Below are positions 14,806 through 21,856 of a DNA stretch of 45,783 nt, one piece after another. Under the pieces are notes generated by a model, which was given only the letters and a program-made list of their open reading frames with translations, ran no database searches and had not been told where the DNA came from. The DNA is from an uncultured Clostridia bacterium (GTDB lineage Bacteria > Bacillota > Clostridia > Christensenellales > UBA1242): assembly GCA_944372445.1 (NCBI GenBank), contig CALVZE010000005.1:1-45783 (forward strand), given 5' to 3'. The position numbers were made by a program, and so were the translations under genes. Each line of letters starts with the position of its first letter. The stretch's first letter is position 1.

Positions 14806-16766
14806 ATATAGTTCAAAAATCTATCAATTATTTAAAGGCGATCTCTGCGGAAACTATTTCTAACGCAAAATCAGGGCATACGGGCGTGGCACTAGGTGCT
14901 TCGTCTATTCTGTTTGCTTTTTTCAAGGACCACTACAACTTTGACGCGTCAGACAGCGACTTTTTAAATAGAGATAGGTTTGTTTTATCAGCAGGGCATG
15001 CAAGTGCGCTGTATTACACTCTTCTATCCATGTTTGGTTTTGATGTTAGCTTGCAAGATTTGAAAGAGTTTAGAAGTTATGGCTCAAAAACGCCCGGTCA
15101 TCCTGAATATCGCGTGACTGACGGTGTGGAAGTTTCCACAGGCCCACTTGGACAGGGTGTGGCAAACGCTGTTGGCATGGCGATAGCAGAAAGCATAATG
15201 GAAGAGCGTTTTAACACGGTTGGGTTTAATATCATAAATCACTACACCTATTGCTTTGCAGGTGACGGATGCTTGATGGAAGGCGTGGCACAGGAAGCTT
15301 GCAGTCTTGCAGGAGCGTTGAAACTTAAAAAACTCATCATTTTATATGATGCAAACAATGTTACCATTGATGGACCTTTAAATCTTGCAAACAAAGAAAA
15401 TGTGGGTAAAAAATTTAGAGCAATGGGCTTTAATGTCATTAAAGTTTCAAATGGAAATTCCTATTTTTCTTGCACAAGAGCTATTGCGCGCGCCAAGAAA
15501 AGTAATAAGCCAACAATCATAATTTTTAAAACGACGATCGGCGTTGGAACAGACAAGGAAGGCACAAGCGCTGTGCATGGTGCATATCTCACGCAACCAG
15601 AATTGCAAGCTTTTAAAGAAAAACTAAAAGTGAAAGAAAGTTTTTATGTTCCTAGTGATGTCAGAGAATATTGTATGGCAACGACAAGGCGTGGAAAACT
15701 AAATCATGAAAAGTGGAATCAGATGCTCGCTATGTATAGTAGCACTCATCCGGAACTATACAAATCGCTTATGGCGCTCTTTGATAAGAAAAAGATAAAT
15801 TTTGAAAGAATTGTTAAAAACATCGCGAAATATGACGGTCAAAGCATGCGCAAGGTCAACCATTATGCTCTCAGCGAACTTGCTTATCAATGTCCACAAC
15901 TTATTGGTGGAACGGCTGACGTTGCACCATCAACGCAAGCATTTATCGACAACGCAGGCAATTATTCCTATGGTTATAAGCGTGGCAAAAATATACATTA
16001 TGGGGTAAGAGAACACGCTATGGGCGCTATTGCCAACGGAATTAGTCTTTATGAAGATTTCATCACCTTTGACAGCACCTTTCTTGCTTTTTCTAACTAT
16101 ATGATACCGGCTCTTCGTATGCGTGCTATGATGCGACTTCCAATATTTTCCTTCTTTACTCATGACAGTCTTAAAGTCGGTCAAGATGGTCCTTCACATC
16201 AACCGATTGAACAGATAGGTCAATTAAGAAGTATAATTGGCAATGTTGTTTATCGTCCTTGCGACTATAAGGAGCTTGTTGCGGGATATGAATACTGCAT
16301 AAAAAACACCACTCCTGTTTCCATGACACTTTCGCGTCAAGACCTTCCACACATAGAAAAAACCTTTTACGACGGCGCGCTTATGGGTGGGTATATCTTA
16401 GAAGAAAGTAGCGCAAAGCCTCAAATTGTGCTTGTGGCAAGCGGAAGCGAAGTGGCACTAGCTCTTGAAGCACAAAAGGAGTTGTCTAAAAAATATAGCG
16501 TAAATGTTGTCAGTATGCCAAGCCTAGAAGTTTTTGAAAAGCAACCAAATGCCTACAAGACAAAAATATTGCCAAAAGAGGCGACTTGTTTTTATGTTGA
16601 AATGTCAAACGATGCAAAAGCGCTAAAAGTTTTACCTAAGAACAGCTACTTATATGGTGTGGAAAAATACGAACATAGCGGTGATGGTGACACTGTTGCA
16701 GAGAAAGCAGGCTTTACAGTTAAAGCACTTGTGAAGTTTGTAGAAAATAAATTAAATGCGAAATAA
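14802..16766 (+). CDS. tkt: Transketolase
   Basis: 654 residues, full length. Thiamine diphosphate/metal motif GDGCLMEG...NN (about residues 152-185), the N-terminal substrate loop SGHTGVALGAS (consensus SGHPG, with P to T), GPLGQG, FSFFTHDS, and the catalytic Glu in GVREHAMG (about 406). C-terminal LASGSEV-like motif (VLVASGSEVALAL). It transfers two-carbon ketol units in the non-oxidative pentose phosphate pathway. GGAGG lies in the preceding coding sequence at correct spacing, and the ATGA overlap couples it to the kinase-like gene. Confidence 0.95.
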   Translation: MNIVQKSINYLKAISAETISNAKSGHTGVALGASSILFAFFKDHYNFDASDSDFLNRDRFVLSAGHASALYYTLLSMFGFDVSLQDLKEFRSYGSKTPGHPEYRVTDGVEVSTGPLGQGVANAVGMAIAESIMEERFNTVGFNIINHYTYCFAGDGCLMEGVAQEACSLAGALKLKKLIILYDANNVTIDGPLNLANKENVGKKFRAMGFNVIKVSNGNSYFSCTRAIARAKKSNKPTIIIFKTTIGVGTDKEGTSAVHGAYLTQPELQAFKEKLKVKESFYVPSDVREYCMATTRRGKLNHEKWNQMLAMYSSTHPELYKSLMALFDKKKINFERIVKNIAKYDGQSMRKVNHYALSELAYQCPQLIGGTADVAPSTQAFIDNAGNYSYGYKRGKNIHYGVREHAMGAIANGISLYEDFITFDSTFLAFSNYMIPALRMRAMMRLPIFSFFTHDSLKVGQDGPSHQPIEQIGQLRSIIGNVVYRPCDYKELVAGYEYCIKNTTPVSMTLSRQDLPHIEKTFYDGALMGGYILEESSAKPQIVLVASGSEVALALEAQKELSKKYSVNVVSMPSLEVFEKQPNAYKTKILPKEATCFYVEMSNDAKALKVLPKNSYLYGVEKYEHSGDGDTVAEKAGFTVKALVKFVENKLNAK

Positions 16767-16776
16767 ACAAAAATTA

Positions 16777-16807
16777 GTGAAATTTCGCCAAAAAATCACA
16801 TTTTTTT
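16777..16807 (+). terminator. Weak terminator candidate after tkt
   Basis: GTGA..TTT-CGCC-AAA..TCAC (16777-16799) with two A-A mismatches, then seven T's (16801-16807). It abuts the next promoter. Confidence 0.35.
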
Positions 16808-16815
16808 GATATAAA
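16807..16815 (+). promoter_or_regulatory. Extended -10 before structured leader
   Basis: TGATATAAA (16807-16815) without a convincing -35. Predicted start at about 16822, precisely at the 5' arm of the long inverted repeat. Confidence 0.5.
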
Positions 16816-16820
16816 ACATA

Positions 16821-16914
16821 ACACCTTTCTAAATACAATTAATATATATACTATGTAAGCAAGGTTTTAAAAAATCAAAATTACATCGTTGTATATTGTA
16901 TTTAGAGAGGTTTT
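16821..16914 (+). promoter_or_regulatory. Structured mRNA leader that pairs with the ribosome binding site
   Basis: Bases 16823-16839 can pair with 16895-16911 over 17 consecutive positions (one G-U). The 3' arm contains the AGAGAGG Shine-Dalgarno (16904-16910) of the gene at 16917. Inside, ATGTAA (16853-16858) pairs with TTACAT (16881-16886) and ATAC with GTAT next to it, giving an elongated hairpin. Because transcription is predicted to begin at the 5' arm, the structure would form in the native mRNA and block initiation unless opened. No known riboswitch class is recognised. Confidence 0.6.
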
Positions 16915-16916
16915 TT

Positions 16917-17858
16917 ATGTTGTATAAAAAAAGCATAGTTTTAAGTGACCTAGATTATAAAAGCAATAAGCGTGCTGTTCTCACCTTAGAGAAAGAGGGG
17001 GAAGAGGTTAATGGAACTATAAGATTTTACAATTTTCCACTAGCCATCGAAGGAATTTTGACGCTAGGATTTTATGTGGATAATAAAGTAATCAAAAGTG
17101 GCTTAACTTATAAAAGCACATCTTATTACACCTTTAAGCTTGTTGATAACTTTATAAATGAAAAATTTTCTTGTGCAGTTTTAAATTTTAGTGATGCTGA
17201 AGTCATGCCGATTCTCTATGGTTCAAGCGAAGGGAGAGATGAGGATGTTTATGCAAGCATAATTGAAAGTTTGTCCGACGATTTTTCTAAGGACAATGTT
17301 GAAAAGGTGTTAGATAATCATGGCATAGACTATGAAGAGCATGAAAAGCGAGAAATTGAAAATGAAATTGATAGATGTATGGGGGATTGCAAAAATTGTT
17401 TCTATAAAGAGCAGTTTTATGCGAACGAGATAGAAAATGTCGAACAAAAGGTAAAAAGTGATGAAGAAAATGAAAATTTAAAAAAAGACATGGAAGTAGG
17501 CGAAGAAAAGGAGGACGAGGAAACATTTTTTCTTCGTTTGAAGCCTCAAATTGATAAGCTTTTTGAAAAAAATCCTGCCGAAACGAATTTGGAAGAGATG
17601 TTTCCTTCGTCAAAGTGGGTCAAGGTGGAATATGAAGATGACGGTGATTTTTATGTGTTTGGGCTTATATATCAAGATAATGAAGTGAAATATGTTTGTT
17701 ATGGCGTTCCCGCAGTTTATGAGAAAGAACCTCCAAAAGAGCTTTCGGGGTATCCAATTTTTATTCCATTAAACAAAGAAGATAAAGAGGGGTTTGGTTA
17801 CTATATAACCTATCAAGACGCAGAAACAGGTGAGCCGATCAAGGCGGTTGTGGAGTAA
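16917..17858 (+). CDS. Unknown acidic protein with Cys cluster
   Basis: 313 residues from the ATG at 16917, which has AGAGAGG 6 nt upstream; a TTG start 21 nt earlier lies inside that structured region and is less likely. No signal peptide. The N-terminal ~120 residues look like a beta-rich domain (GTIRFYNFPLAIEGILTLGFYVD, SYYTFKL). A C-x3-C-x2-C cluster (CMGDCKNC, about 156-163) may bind metal. An acidic linker (about 175-205) leads to a C-terminal domain ending in TYQDAETGEPIKAVVE. I do not recognise the family. The alpha/beta hydrolase follows after 3 nt with GGAG in this gene's end, so they form an operon under the structured leader. Confidence 0.6.
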   Translation: MLYKKSIVLSDLDYKSNKRAVLTLEKEGEEVNGTIRFYNFPLAIEGILTLGFYVDNKVIKSGLTYKSTSYYTFKLVDNFINEKFSCAVLNFSDAEVMPILYGSSEGRDEDVYASIIESLSDDFSKDNVEKVLDNHGIDYEEHEKREIENEIDRCMGDCKNCFYKEQFYANEIENVEQKVKSDEENENLKKDMEVGEEKEDEETFFLRLKPQIDKLFEKNPAETNLEEMFPSSKWVKVEYEDDGDFYVFGLIYQDNEVKYVCYGVPAVYEKEPPKELSGYPIFIPLNKEDKEGFGYYITYQDAETGEPIKAVVE

Positions 17859-17861
17859 AGT

Positions 17862-18794
17862 ATGAAAGTTGTAGGTTGGATTTTGCTTGCGATTTGCCTT
17901 TTTGTTATCATCGCTCTTTTATATTATCTAGTGGTTGGAAGTATAATTTTTCATTACAGTCTAGGGCGTAAAACATTAAAAAGGCGTGTAAAAAAGAAAA
18001 ATTTAAGCAAAAATTTAGAAAAGTTTAATATAGATTTATGTTGGTGGGACAAGGTGCCGTTTAAAGAAGTTAAAATTAAAAGTTTTGATGGTTTGAATTT
18101 GGTTGGACATTATTATGATGCTGGTTCGAGAAAAACAGTATGCTTAGTGCATGGGTATAGTGCAAACTACAAGGAGATGCAACAGTATGCCAAATATTTC
18201 TATGAAAAAGGCTATAATCTTTTGTGCGTGGAAAACAGGGCTCACGGCGCAAGTGAAGGCAAGGTGGTGGGCATGGGTTATCTTGACAGAAAGGATTTGC
18301 TTTCGTGGTTAGAGTTTTTAGGCGATGAAAACGAAGTTGTGTTTTTAGGACTTTCTATGGGCGCAAGCGCAGTGTGTTGTCTAGCAGGAGAAAAACTTCC
18401 TAAGTGCGTAAAGGGCGTTATATCTGATTGCGCTTTTGATAATGCCGAAAGAGAACTTAGTTTTGCCATGAGAAAATTTGGTAAGATAAGAAAACTTTTG
18501 CTAAAACACTTAAAGTCATACACAAAAAGACTTCACAATTTCGATATAAATGACGCTGATATGCTACGATTTGTAAAAAACACAAAAGTGCCTATACTTT
18601 ATTTTCATGGCAAAAACGACACATATGTTCCTTATAAAAACTCGCAAAATCTTTATAATGCCACGCCAGAAAATTTAAGAAATTTAGTGCTTGTAGATGA
18701 CGCGGACCACGCTATGAGCTATCAAATTTTAGGCGTAGATTATGAAAGGAAGATAACAAATTTTTTTAGAAAATACCATATATTTGATTATTAA
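17862..18794 (+). CDS. Alpha/beta hydrolase with N-terminal membrane anchor
   Basis: 310 residues. A transmembrane segment (about 4-30) is followed by a basic patch (RRVKKKN) and an alpha/beta hydrolase domain: oxyanion region VCLVHGYSAN (about 94-103), nucleophile elbow GLSMGAS (Ser about 165), Asp in FHGKNDTYVPY (about 251) and His in DDADHAMSY (about 284). This matches the membrane-anchored serine hydrolases related to YqkD/BEM46. The substrate is unknown (lipid or peptide ester). It is cotranscribed with the acidic protein upstream. Confidence 0.8.
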   Translation: MKVVGWILLAICLFVIIALLYYLVVGSIIFHYSLGRKTLKRRVKKKNLSKNLEKFNIDLCWWDKVPFKEVKIKSFDGLNLVGHYYDAGSRKTVCLVHGYSANYKEMQQYAKYFYEKGYNLLCVENRAHGASEGKVVGMGYLDRKDLLSWLEFLGDENEVVFLGLSMGASAVCCLAGEKLPKCVKGVISDCAFDNAERELSFAMRKFGKIRKLLLKHLKSYTKRLHNFDINDADMLRFVKNTKVPILYFHGKNDTYVPYKNSQNLYNATPENLRNLVLVDDADHAMSYQILGVDYERKITNFFRKYHIFDY

Positions 18795-18814
18795 AAATTA
18801 AGGAGAGTAAAAAA

Positions 18815-18919
18815 ATGAAAAAAATGTATAAAAATTTAATAAAAAATCAAAAAAATGAAGAAAAATCATTAAAAATTATATTTAAAACCTTAAAAAATAA
18901 TTTAATTTGTGGAAAATAA
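18815..18919 (+). CDS. Possible 34-residue basic peptide
   Basis: Short reading frame starting 8 nt after a strong AAGGAGAG (18799-18806), 20 nt after the hydrolase stop. The peptide is Lys/Asn/Ile-rich (begins MKKMYKNLIKNQ, ends NNLICGK). The ribosome binding site is the main support; the sequence is so A-rich that codon use gives no help. Could be a real small protein of the operon or chance. Confidence 0.35.
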   Translation: MKKMYKNLIKNQKNEEKSLKIIFKTLKNNLICGK

Positions 18920-18990
18920 GAGTGAAGAGTGAAAAATAAAAACGATGGAAGATTGTAAAAGTGAAAAACTAAAAGTGAAAAGTAAAAAAA
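18918..18990. repeat. Low-complexity AGTGAA-type repeat
   Basis: Repeated AGTGAAAA/AGTGAAGAGTGAAA words, the reverse complement of the repeat at 2896-2950. Confidence 0.5.
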
Positions 18991-19000
18991 CGAAGATTTT

Positions 19001-19029
19001 AAAAAAACTCTTACAGATAGTAAGAGTTT
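19001..19029 (-). terminator. Terminator of the 40-residue gene
   Basis: AAACTCTTAC (19005-19014), loop AGATA, GTAAGAGTTT (19020-19029): a perfect 10-bp stem. On the minus strand it is followed by a T7 run, and it begins at the stop codon of the small gene, so it is that gene's terminator. Confidence 0.8.
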
Positions 19030-19150
19030 AATTTTTATTTTCAAGTTCATTTATGCGTTTTTCAAGTGCCGGGATTGTGTTGCGAGTTAGATTCCAAATG
19101 ATTTTTTTAAGCTCCTCAACTTCGTTTTCAAGACTATATAGATTGTTCAT
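19028..19150 (-). CDS. Small coiled-coil protein, 40 residues
   Basis: Starts MNNLYSLENEVEELKK and ends ALEKRINELENKN. AAGGAG lies 7 nt before the ATG; a good promoter (TTGAAA-17-TACAAT) and a perfect terminator frame it, so the unit is complete despite its size. Heptad-spaced Leu/Ile with charged flanks indicate a coiled coil interrupted by a Pro turn (TIPA). No known family recognised. Its promoter dyad resembles the one in front of the toxin-type locus at 21718, which suggests common control. Confidence 0.7.
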   Translation of the reverse strand: MNNLYSLENEVEELKKIIWNLTRNTIPALEKRINELENKN

Positions 19151-19168
19151 AATTTTCTCCTTTTTCCT

Positions 19169-19206
19169 ATTGTATATTGAAATGTTTTCTTTTTCAATGT
19201 TTTATG
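19169..19206 (-). promoter_or_regulatory. Promoter with ATTGAAA/TTTCAAT dyad
   Basis: Minus strand TTGAAA (plus 19192-19197), 17-nt spacer, TACAAT (plus 19169-19174). An inverted repeat ATTGAAA-9-TTTCAAT (19176-19198) overlaps both boxes. CATAAAACATTGAAAA on the minus strand is shared exactly with the promoter at 21767-21802. Confidence 0.7.
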
Positions 19207-19333
19207 TCACTTTTGGTAATTACGACATCAAAATTTTTATCGTTAAAAAGCCTGTAAGTTTTTTAATATCCATTTATTATTTTTAATTTGGATATTTAAA
19301 GATGAGTTTTATAATCGTTTTTTTTAAATTTTG

Positions 19334-20032
19334 TCATTTTTTCTTCTTTTTATTTTTCATAAAAAGAAGCGCCATGATTATTCCTATGCAGGCTATGGCA
19401 ATCGTCACCGCGTAAATTATATATGGGTTGACGCCATCAGGAGCAACTGTGTCTGTTAAAACATAGCCATATTGCAAAGTATTCTCTCTTTGGTAGGCAA
19501 CAGGTGTGAACTTCAAATCTTTGTTGTAGCCCTCGTATAGATAGACGCGTTCGCCTTTAACCAATTCAAACTCGCTTTCCTCTATCTCTTCGCCGTTCAA
19601 AAGATATAGCTTTGTGTTAGTGTTAATGGAGGCATTGTAGGAAGGGTAAGTTTCTATTTCGGTTCCGCGTGGTGCAACGAAGTCGGAAAAGATATATGCG
19701 GAACTTAGTTGCGTGTCAGCATAACTTTCTACTTTGTAAAAAATCATGCCATATTCATCTTTGTATTCGGTCGGTAATTCGTTAGATAATTCAAGCATCA
19801 ATTCGTCTTTGTGATAAATTCGAAGTGGCTTGTTGTTTTCATTCATTACCTTTTGTGAGGTGAATGCTGGCTCTTCATAGATATAGCAAAAGTTTGCGGT
19901 GCAGATATATACTTTTTCATTTTCTGCCCGCACGCCAAGTGTAGATGACGAAAACATGAAAAAAAACGCCAATAAAAAAAATAGAAGCAAAATAAGATAT
20001 TTTTTATTTTTAGAGTAAGTAACCCTTTTCAT
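19334..20032 (-). CDS. Type I membrane protein with SH3-like extracellular region
   Basis: 232 residues. A signal peptide (basic start, hydrophobic 13-32, likely cleavage after GVRA) and a C-terminal transmembrane helix (about 205-226) with a KKKKK stop-transfer tail place the bulk outside. The middle resembles bacterial SH3-type repeats (VYICTANFCYIYEEPAFTSQKV, AYIFSDFV, LYLLNGEEI, YGYVLTD), with two similar halves. Such domains bind cell-wall or protein ligands. Predicted leaderless: a full promoter ends 7 nt before the ATG and there is no Shine-Dalgarno. Confidence 0.7.
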   Translation of the reverse strand: MKRVTYSKNKKYLILLLFFLLAFFFMFSSSTLGVRAENEKVYICTANFCYIYEEPAFTSQKVMNENNKPLRIYHKDELMLELSNELPTEYKDEYGMIFYKVESYADTQLSSAYIFSDFVAPRGTEIETYPSYNASINTNTKLYLLNGEEIEESEFELVKGERVYLYEGYNKDLKFTPVAYQRENTLQYGYVLTDTVAPDGVNPYIIYAVTIAIACIGIIMALLFMKNKKKKK

Positions 20033-20039
20033 ATTTTTT

Positions 20040-20068
20040 ATTATCTAACAATTTAAGTTTCTTGTCAA
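20040..20068 (-). promoter_or_regulatory. Leaderless promoter of SH3-like gene
   Basis: Minus strand TTGACA (plus 20063-20068), exact 17-nt spacer, GATAAT (plus 20040-20045), then 7 nt to the ATG at 20032. This is the best-formed promoter of the leaderless group. Confidence 0.75.
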
Positions 20069-20216
20069 GCAAAGTTAGCAAGAAAAAGATATTTTTAACC
20101 GTGCTTCATATATTATTAATAACATAAAAAATTTTAAACGCATGAAATTTTATTAAATTTAAAAGTTGTCTGATATGCCTTTTTATATTGCAATTTTATT
20201 AAAATAAGGAGAAATA

Positions 20217-20225
20217 TGATATAAT
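20217..20225 (+). promoter_or_regulatory. Extended -10 before CPCC gene
   Basis: TGATATAAT at 20217-20225, 73 nt before the ATG of the CPCC gene; no strong -35. Confidence 0.5.
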
Positions 20226-20298
20226 GAAAAAGGGTTGGGTGAAGATGGCTGGAATTTAAAGGCTTAAACGAGCAATGAATACAAAGAGGTGAATAAGT

Positions 20299-20640
20299 AT
20301 GTCAAACTTTGAAAAAAATGAAAAATATCCACGAAAATGTAAAATTTGCGGCTTAGGAGTTGTCGAACATCCATTTGCAATATGTAAAGTTTGTGGGTGG
20401 GAGGACGATACTATACAAAACGACGATAAAAATTATATTGGTGGTGCAAATAAAATGAGTTTCAATCAATATAAACAATTTTGGAATAAAAACAAAGATG
20501 ATATATTAAAAAACGACAAAAACGATTTGTTTTATGTTTTTGATAAGGCTGATGAATTTTATAAACAAAATTTTGAAGAAAGCAATTTGAATTATTTAAG
20601 AGAAATTGAACCTGATTATGATGCAAAAAACAAAAAATAA
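20299..20640 (+). CDS. CPCC-type cysteine-rich zinc protein
   Basis: 113 residues, GAGGTG 7 nt before the ATG. The N-terminal half carries two CxxC pairs (CKICG about 14-18, CKVCG about 30-34) followed by WEDD and GGAN, the layout of the 'cysteine-rich CPCC' family, in which the first pair is usually CPCC. The C-terminal half is acidic and helical. Such proteins often sit near polymorphic toxins and are thought to act as immunity or accessory proteins; here it faces an immunity-like gene. Zinc binding is inferred from the cysteines. Confidence 0.7.
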   Translation: MSNFEKNEKYPRKCKICGLGVVEHPFAICKVCGWEDDTIQNDDKNYIGGANKMSFNQYKQFWNKNKDDILKNDKNDLFYVFDKADEFYKQNFEESNLNYLREIEPDYDAKNKK

Positions 20641-20661
20641 GTTTATTTAATGACTTATTTT
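20634..20661. terminator. Shared terminator between convergent genes
   Basis: AAAATAAGT (20634-20642) and ACTTATTTT (20653-20661), 9-bp stem with a 10-nt loop, overlapping both stop regions. Confidence 0.5.
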
Positions 20662-21152
20662 ACAAGTTTCAAGTCATTGATGTTTATTGAAAAAGTTTCA
20701 CCATAATATTTATTATTTTCGTCTAAATCAGGGAAGTCGACTAATACTTCGTTTGAAACTGCATAATCTATAGCAATATAGCCCACATCACCTTTATGCA
20801 ATCCATATTTTGTATATTTTTTATCTTCGACAATTAATTCAACTTTATCGCATTCTTTAAAGTTTAATGTTTGGAATTTTTGTTTGCTATAAATATTTTT
20901 TTCTTTAAGCCTATTAGAGTTTTTCATTTCATTAACAAAATTGAGAGGGAGAGAAAAATCTTGTTTTTTTATATCATTTTCATCTACATTTATTACAGCG
21001 TAATCACCTAAAATTTTGTCGTTAAAAAAGAGGATTTGTAATTTTCCATAAGGGAAAATTTTTAAAATAATTCCATTTGCATTTAAATACAAATTTTTAT
21101 TTTTGTATTCCTGTTTTAAATTGATTAAAGTAACTATATCGTTTTCTTTCAT
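20655..21152 (-). CDS. Immunity-like protein with two similar SH3-like repeats
   Basis: 165 residues from the ATG at 21152, chosen for GGAGG 9 nt upstream and a 4-nt ATGA overlap with the preceding gene; a longer frame would begin inside that gene. The two halves share a pattern: N-terminal NDIVTLINLKQEYKNKNL...NANGIILKI...GDYAVINVDENDI and C-terminal DKVELIVEDKKYTKYGLHKGDVGYIAI...FSININDLKLV. Proteins of this pattern are commonly the partner of DUF6883/MuF-toxin genes. Coupling to the DUF6883 segment supports an immunity role, which remains inferred. Confidence 0.6.
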   Translation of the reverse strand: MKENDIVTLINLKQEYKNKNLYLNANGIILKIFPYGKLQILFFNDKILGDYAVINVDENDIKKQDFSLPLNFVNEMKNSNRLKEKNIYSKQKFQTLNFKECDKVELIVEDKKYTKYGLHKGDVGYIAIDYAVSNEVLVDFPDLDENNKYYGETFSININDLKLVK

Positions 21153-21451
21153 TTTATCCAACCTCCAAATGGTGTAGTATTTTTTATTAAGCCTTCTGGA
21201 CAAAGCAACCAACCTGTATAAAAACTGTGTCCGTTTAAATTGACGGGAATTGCTAATCTTTGTCCAAATACATCTAGCGATTTTAACACATATTTGCCTA
21301 ATTTATAATTTTCAGATGCTTGCAACTCAATTATTGTTTTTAACATATTTGAGTCTTGTATTTTAAATCCCCAAGATTCAAACAAAATTTTTTTGTCTTT
21401 ATTTTTAAAAATGTATTCGGTGAATTTTGTTAGTGGACAATTTGCAGACAT
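21149..21451 (-). pseudogene. DUF6883-type C-terminal domain, downstream part of a TAG-split gene
   Basis: 100 residues from the first ATG (21451). No Shine-Dalgarno precedes it, and the same frame continues upstream for 21 sense codons to a TAG at 21515-21517. The content (KFTEYIFKNKDKKILFESWGF, then GKYVLKSLDVFGQRLAIPV and ending NTTPFGGWIK) fits the DUF6883 domain found at the end of polymorphic-toxin proteins. The residues just after the TAG (PLHPNRDCKRT) complete a MuF-type motif begun before it, so this is the 3' part of one gene. It may be silent, or made only by readthrough or internal initiation. Confidence 0.65.
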
Positions 21452-21514
21452 TTGCTTTTTAACAATACTCGTAGAAATAGCTGTTCTTTTGCAATCACGA
21501 TTTGGATGTAGGGG

Positions 21515-21718
21515 CTACTCTGGTCTATTGTTTTCCAATAAATAACAGCCATCTAATGCACTACATTTTTTACAATGACCTAAAAAGGCTAGAAACTCTC
21601 TCATAAAATTTCTTAAAAGTTCGGGCTTGTTTGGAATTAAAAAATGATCCCATTCAATCCATTTATTATAAACAATATTTCCTTCGCTATCAATTTGTAT
21701 TTCATCAAATACACTCAT
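21515..21718 (-). pseudogene. MuF-like N-terminal part of the TAG-split gene
   Basis: 67 residues ending HCKKCSALDGCYLLENNRPE before TAG. C-x2-C-x2-LDG followed by ...PLHPN...C is the C-terminal signature of MuF/phage-head-morphogenesis-type domains; the second half of that motif lies beyond the stop in the same frame. Without the TAG the product would be about 190 residues. AAAGGAG is 13 nt before the ATG, longer than usual. Upstream is a promoter dyad shared with the small gene at 19150. Other genes here use TAG as a true stop (for example spoIIR, sleB), so a recoded genetic code is unlikely. Confidence 0.65.
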
Positions 21719-21766
21719 ATTTTAACATATTCTCCTTTTATTTAAAACTGATTTTAAAACAAAAAG

Positions 21767-21802
21767 AGAATAACATTGAAATTTTGCATTTTCAATGTTT
21801 TA
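21767..21802 (-). promoter_or_regulatory. Promoter with CATTGAAA/TTTCAATG dyad
   Basis: Minus strand TTGAAA (plus 21790-21795), 17-nt spacer, TATTCT (plus 21767-21772). A perfect dyad CATTGAAA-8-TTTCAATG spans 21774-21797. The 16-nt word CATAAAACATTGAAAA is identical to the promoter at 19169-19206. Confidence 0.6.
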
Positions 21803-21856
21803 TGACATCTTTTTTAATTTTGTTATATAAAAAATTTTTATTTAATAAAATACAAT

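Noticed and set aside
19265..19296. AATATCC...GGATATT hairpin upstream of the SH3-like gene's 3' end
   Set aside because: Loop of 18 nt and no T-run in a useful direction; no function can be assigned.
20224..20259. 11-codon ORF (MKKGWVKMAGI) before the CPCC gene
   Set aside because: Its ATG overlaps the TATAAT box, so it would not be transcribed from that promoter.
21149..21718. Recoded TAG (alternative genetic code) as explanation for the split gene
   Set aside because: Other clear genes in the window (spoIIR, sleB, the glycine-rich gene) end at TAG, so a genome-wide recoding is not supported.
21705..21728. Seven-codon minus-strand ORF (MLKYECI) overlapping the start of the MuF-like gene
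   Set aside because: The ribosome site is only 3 nt from its ATG; too short to support as a gene, though it might affect initiation of the overlapping one.
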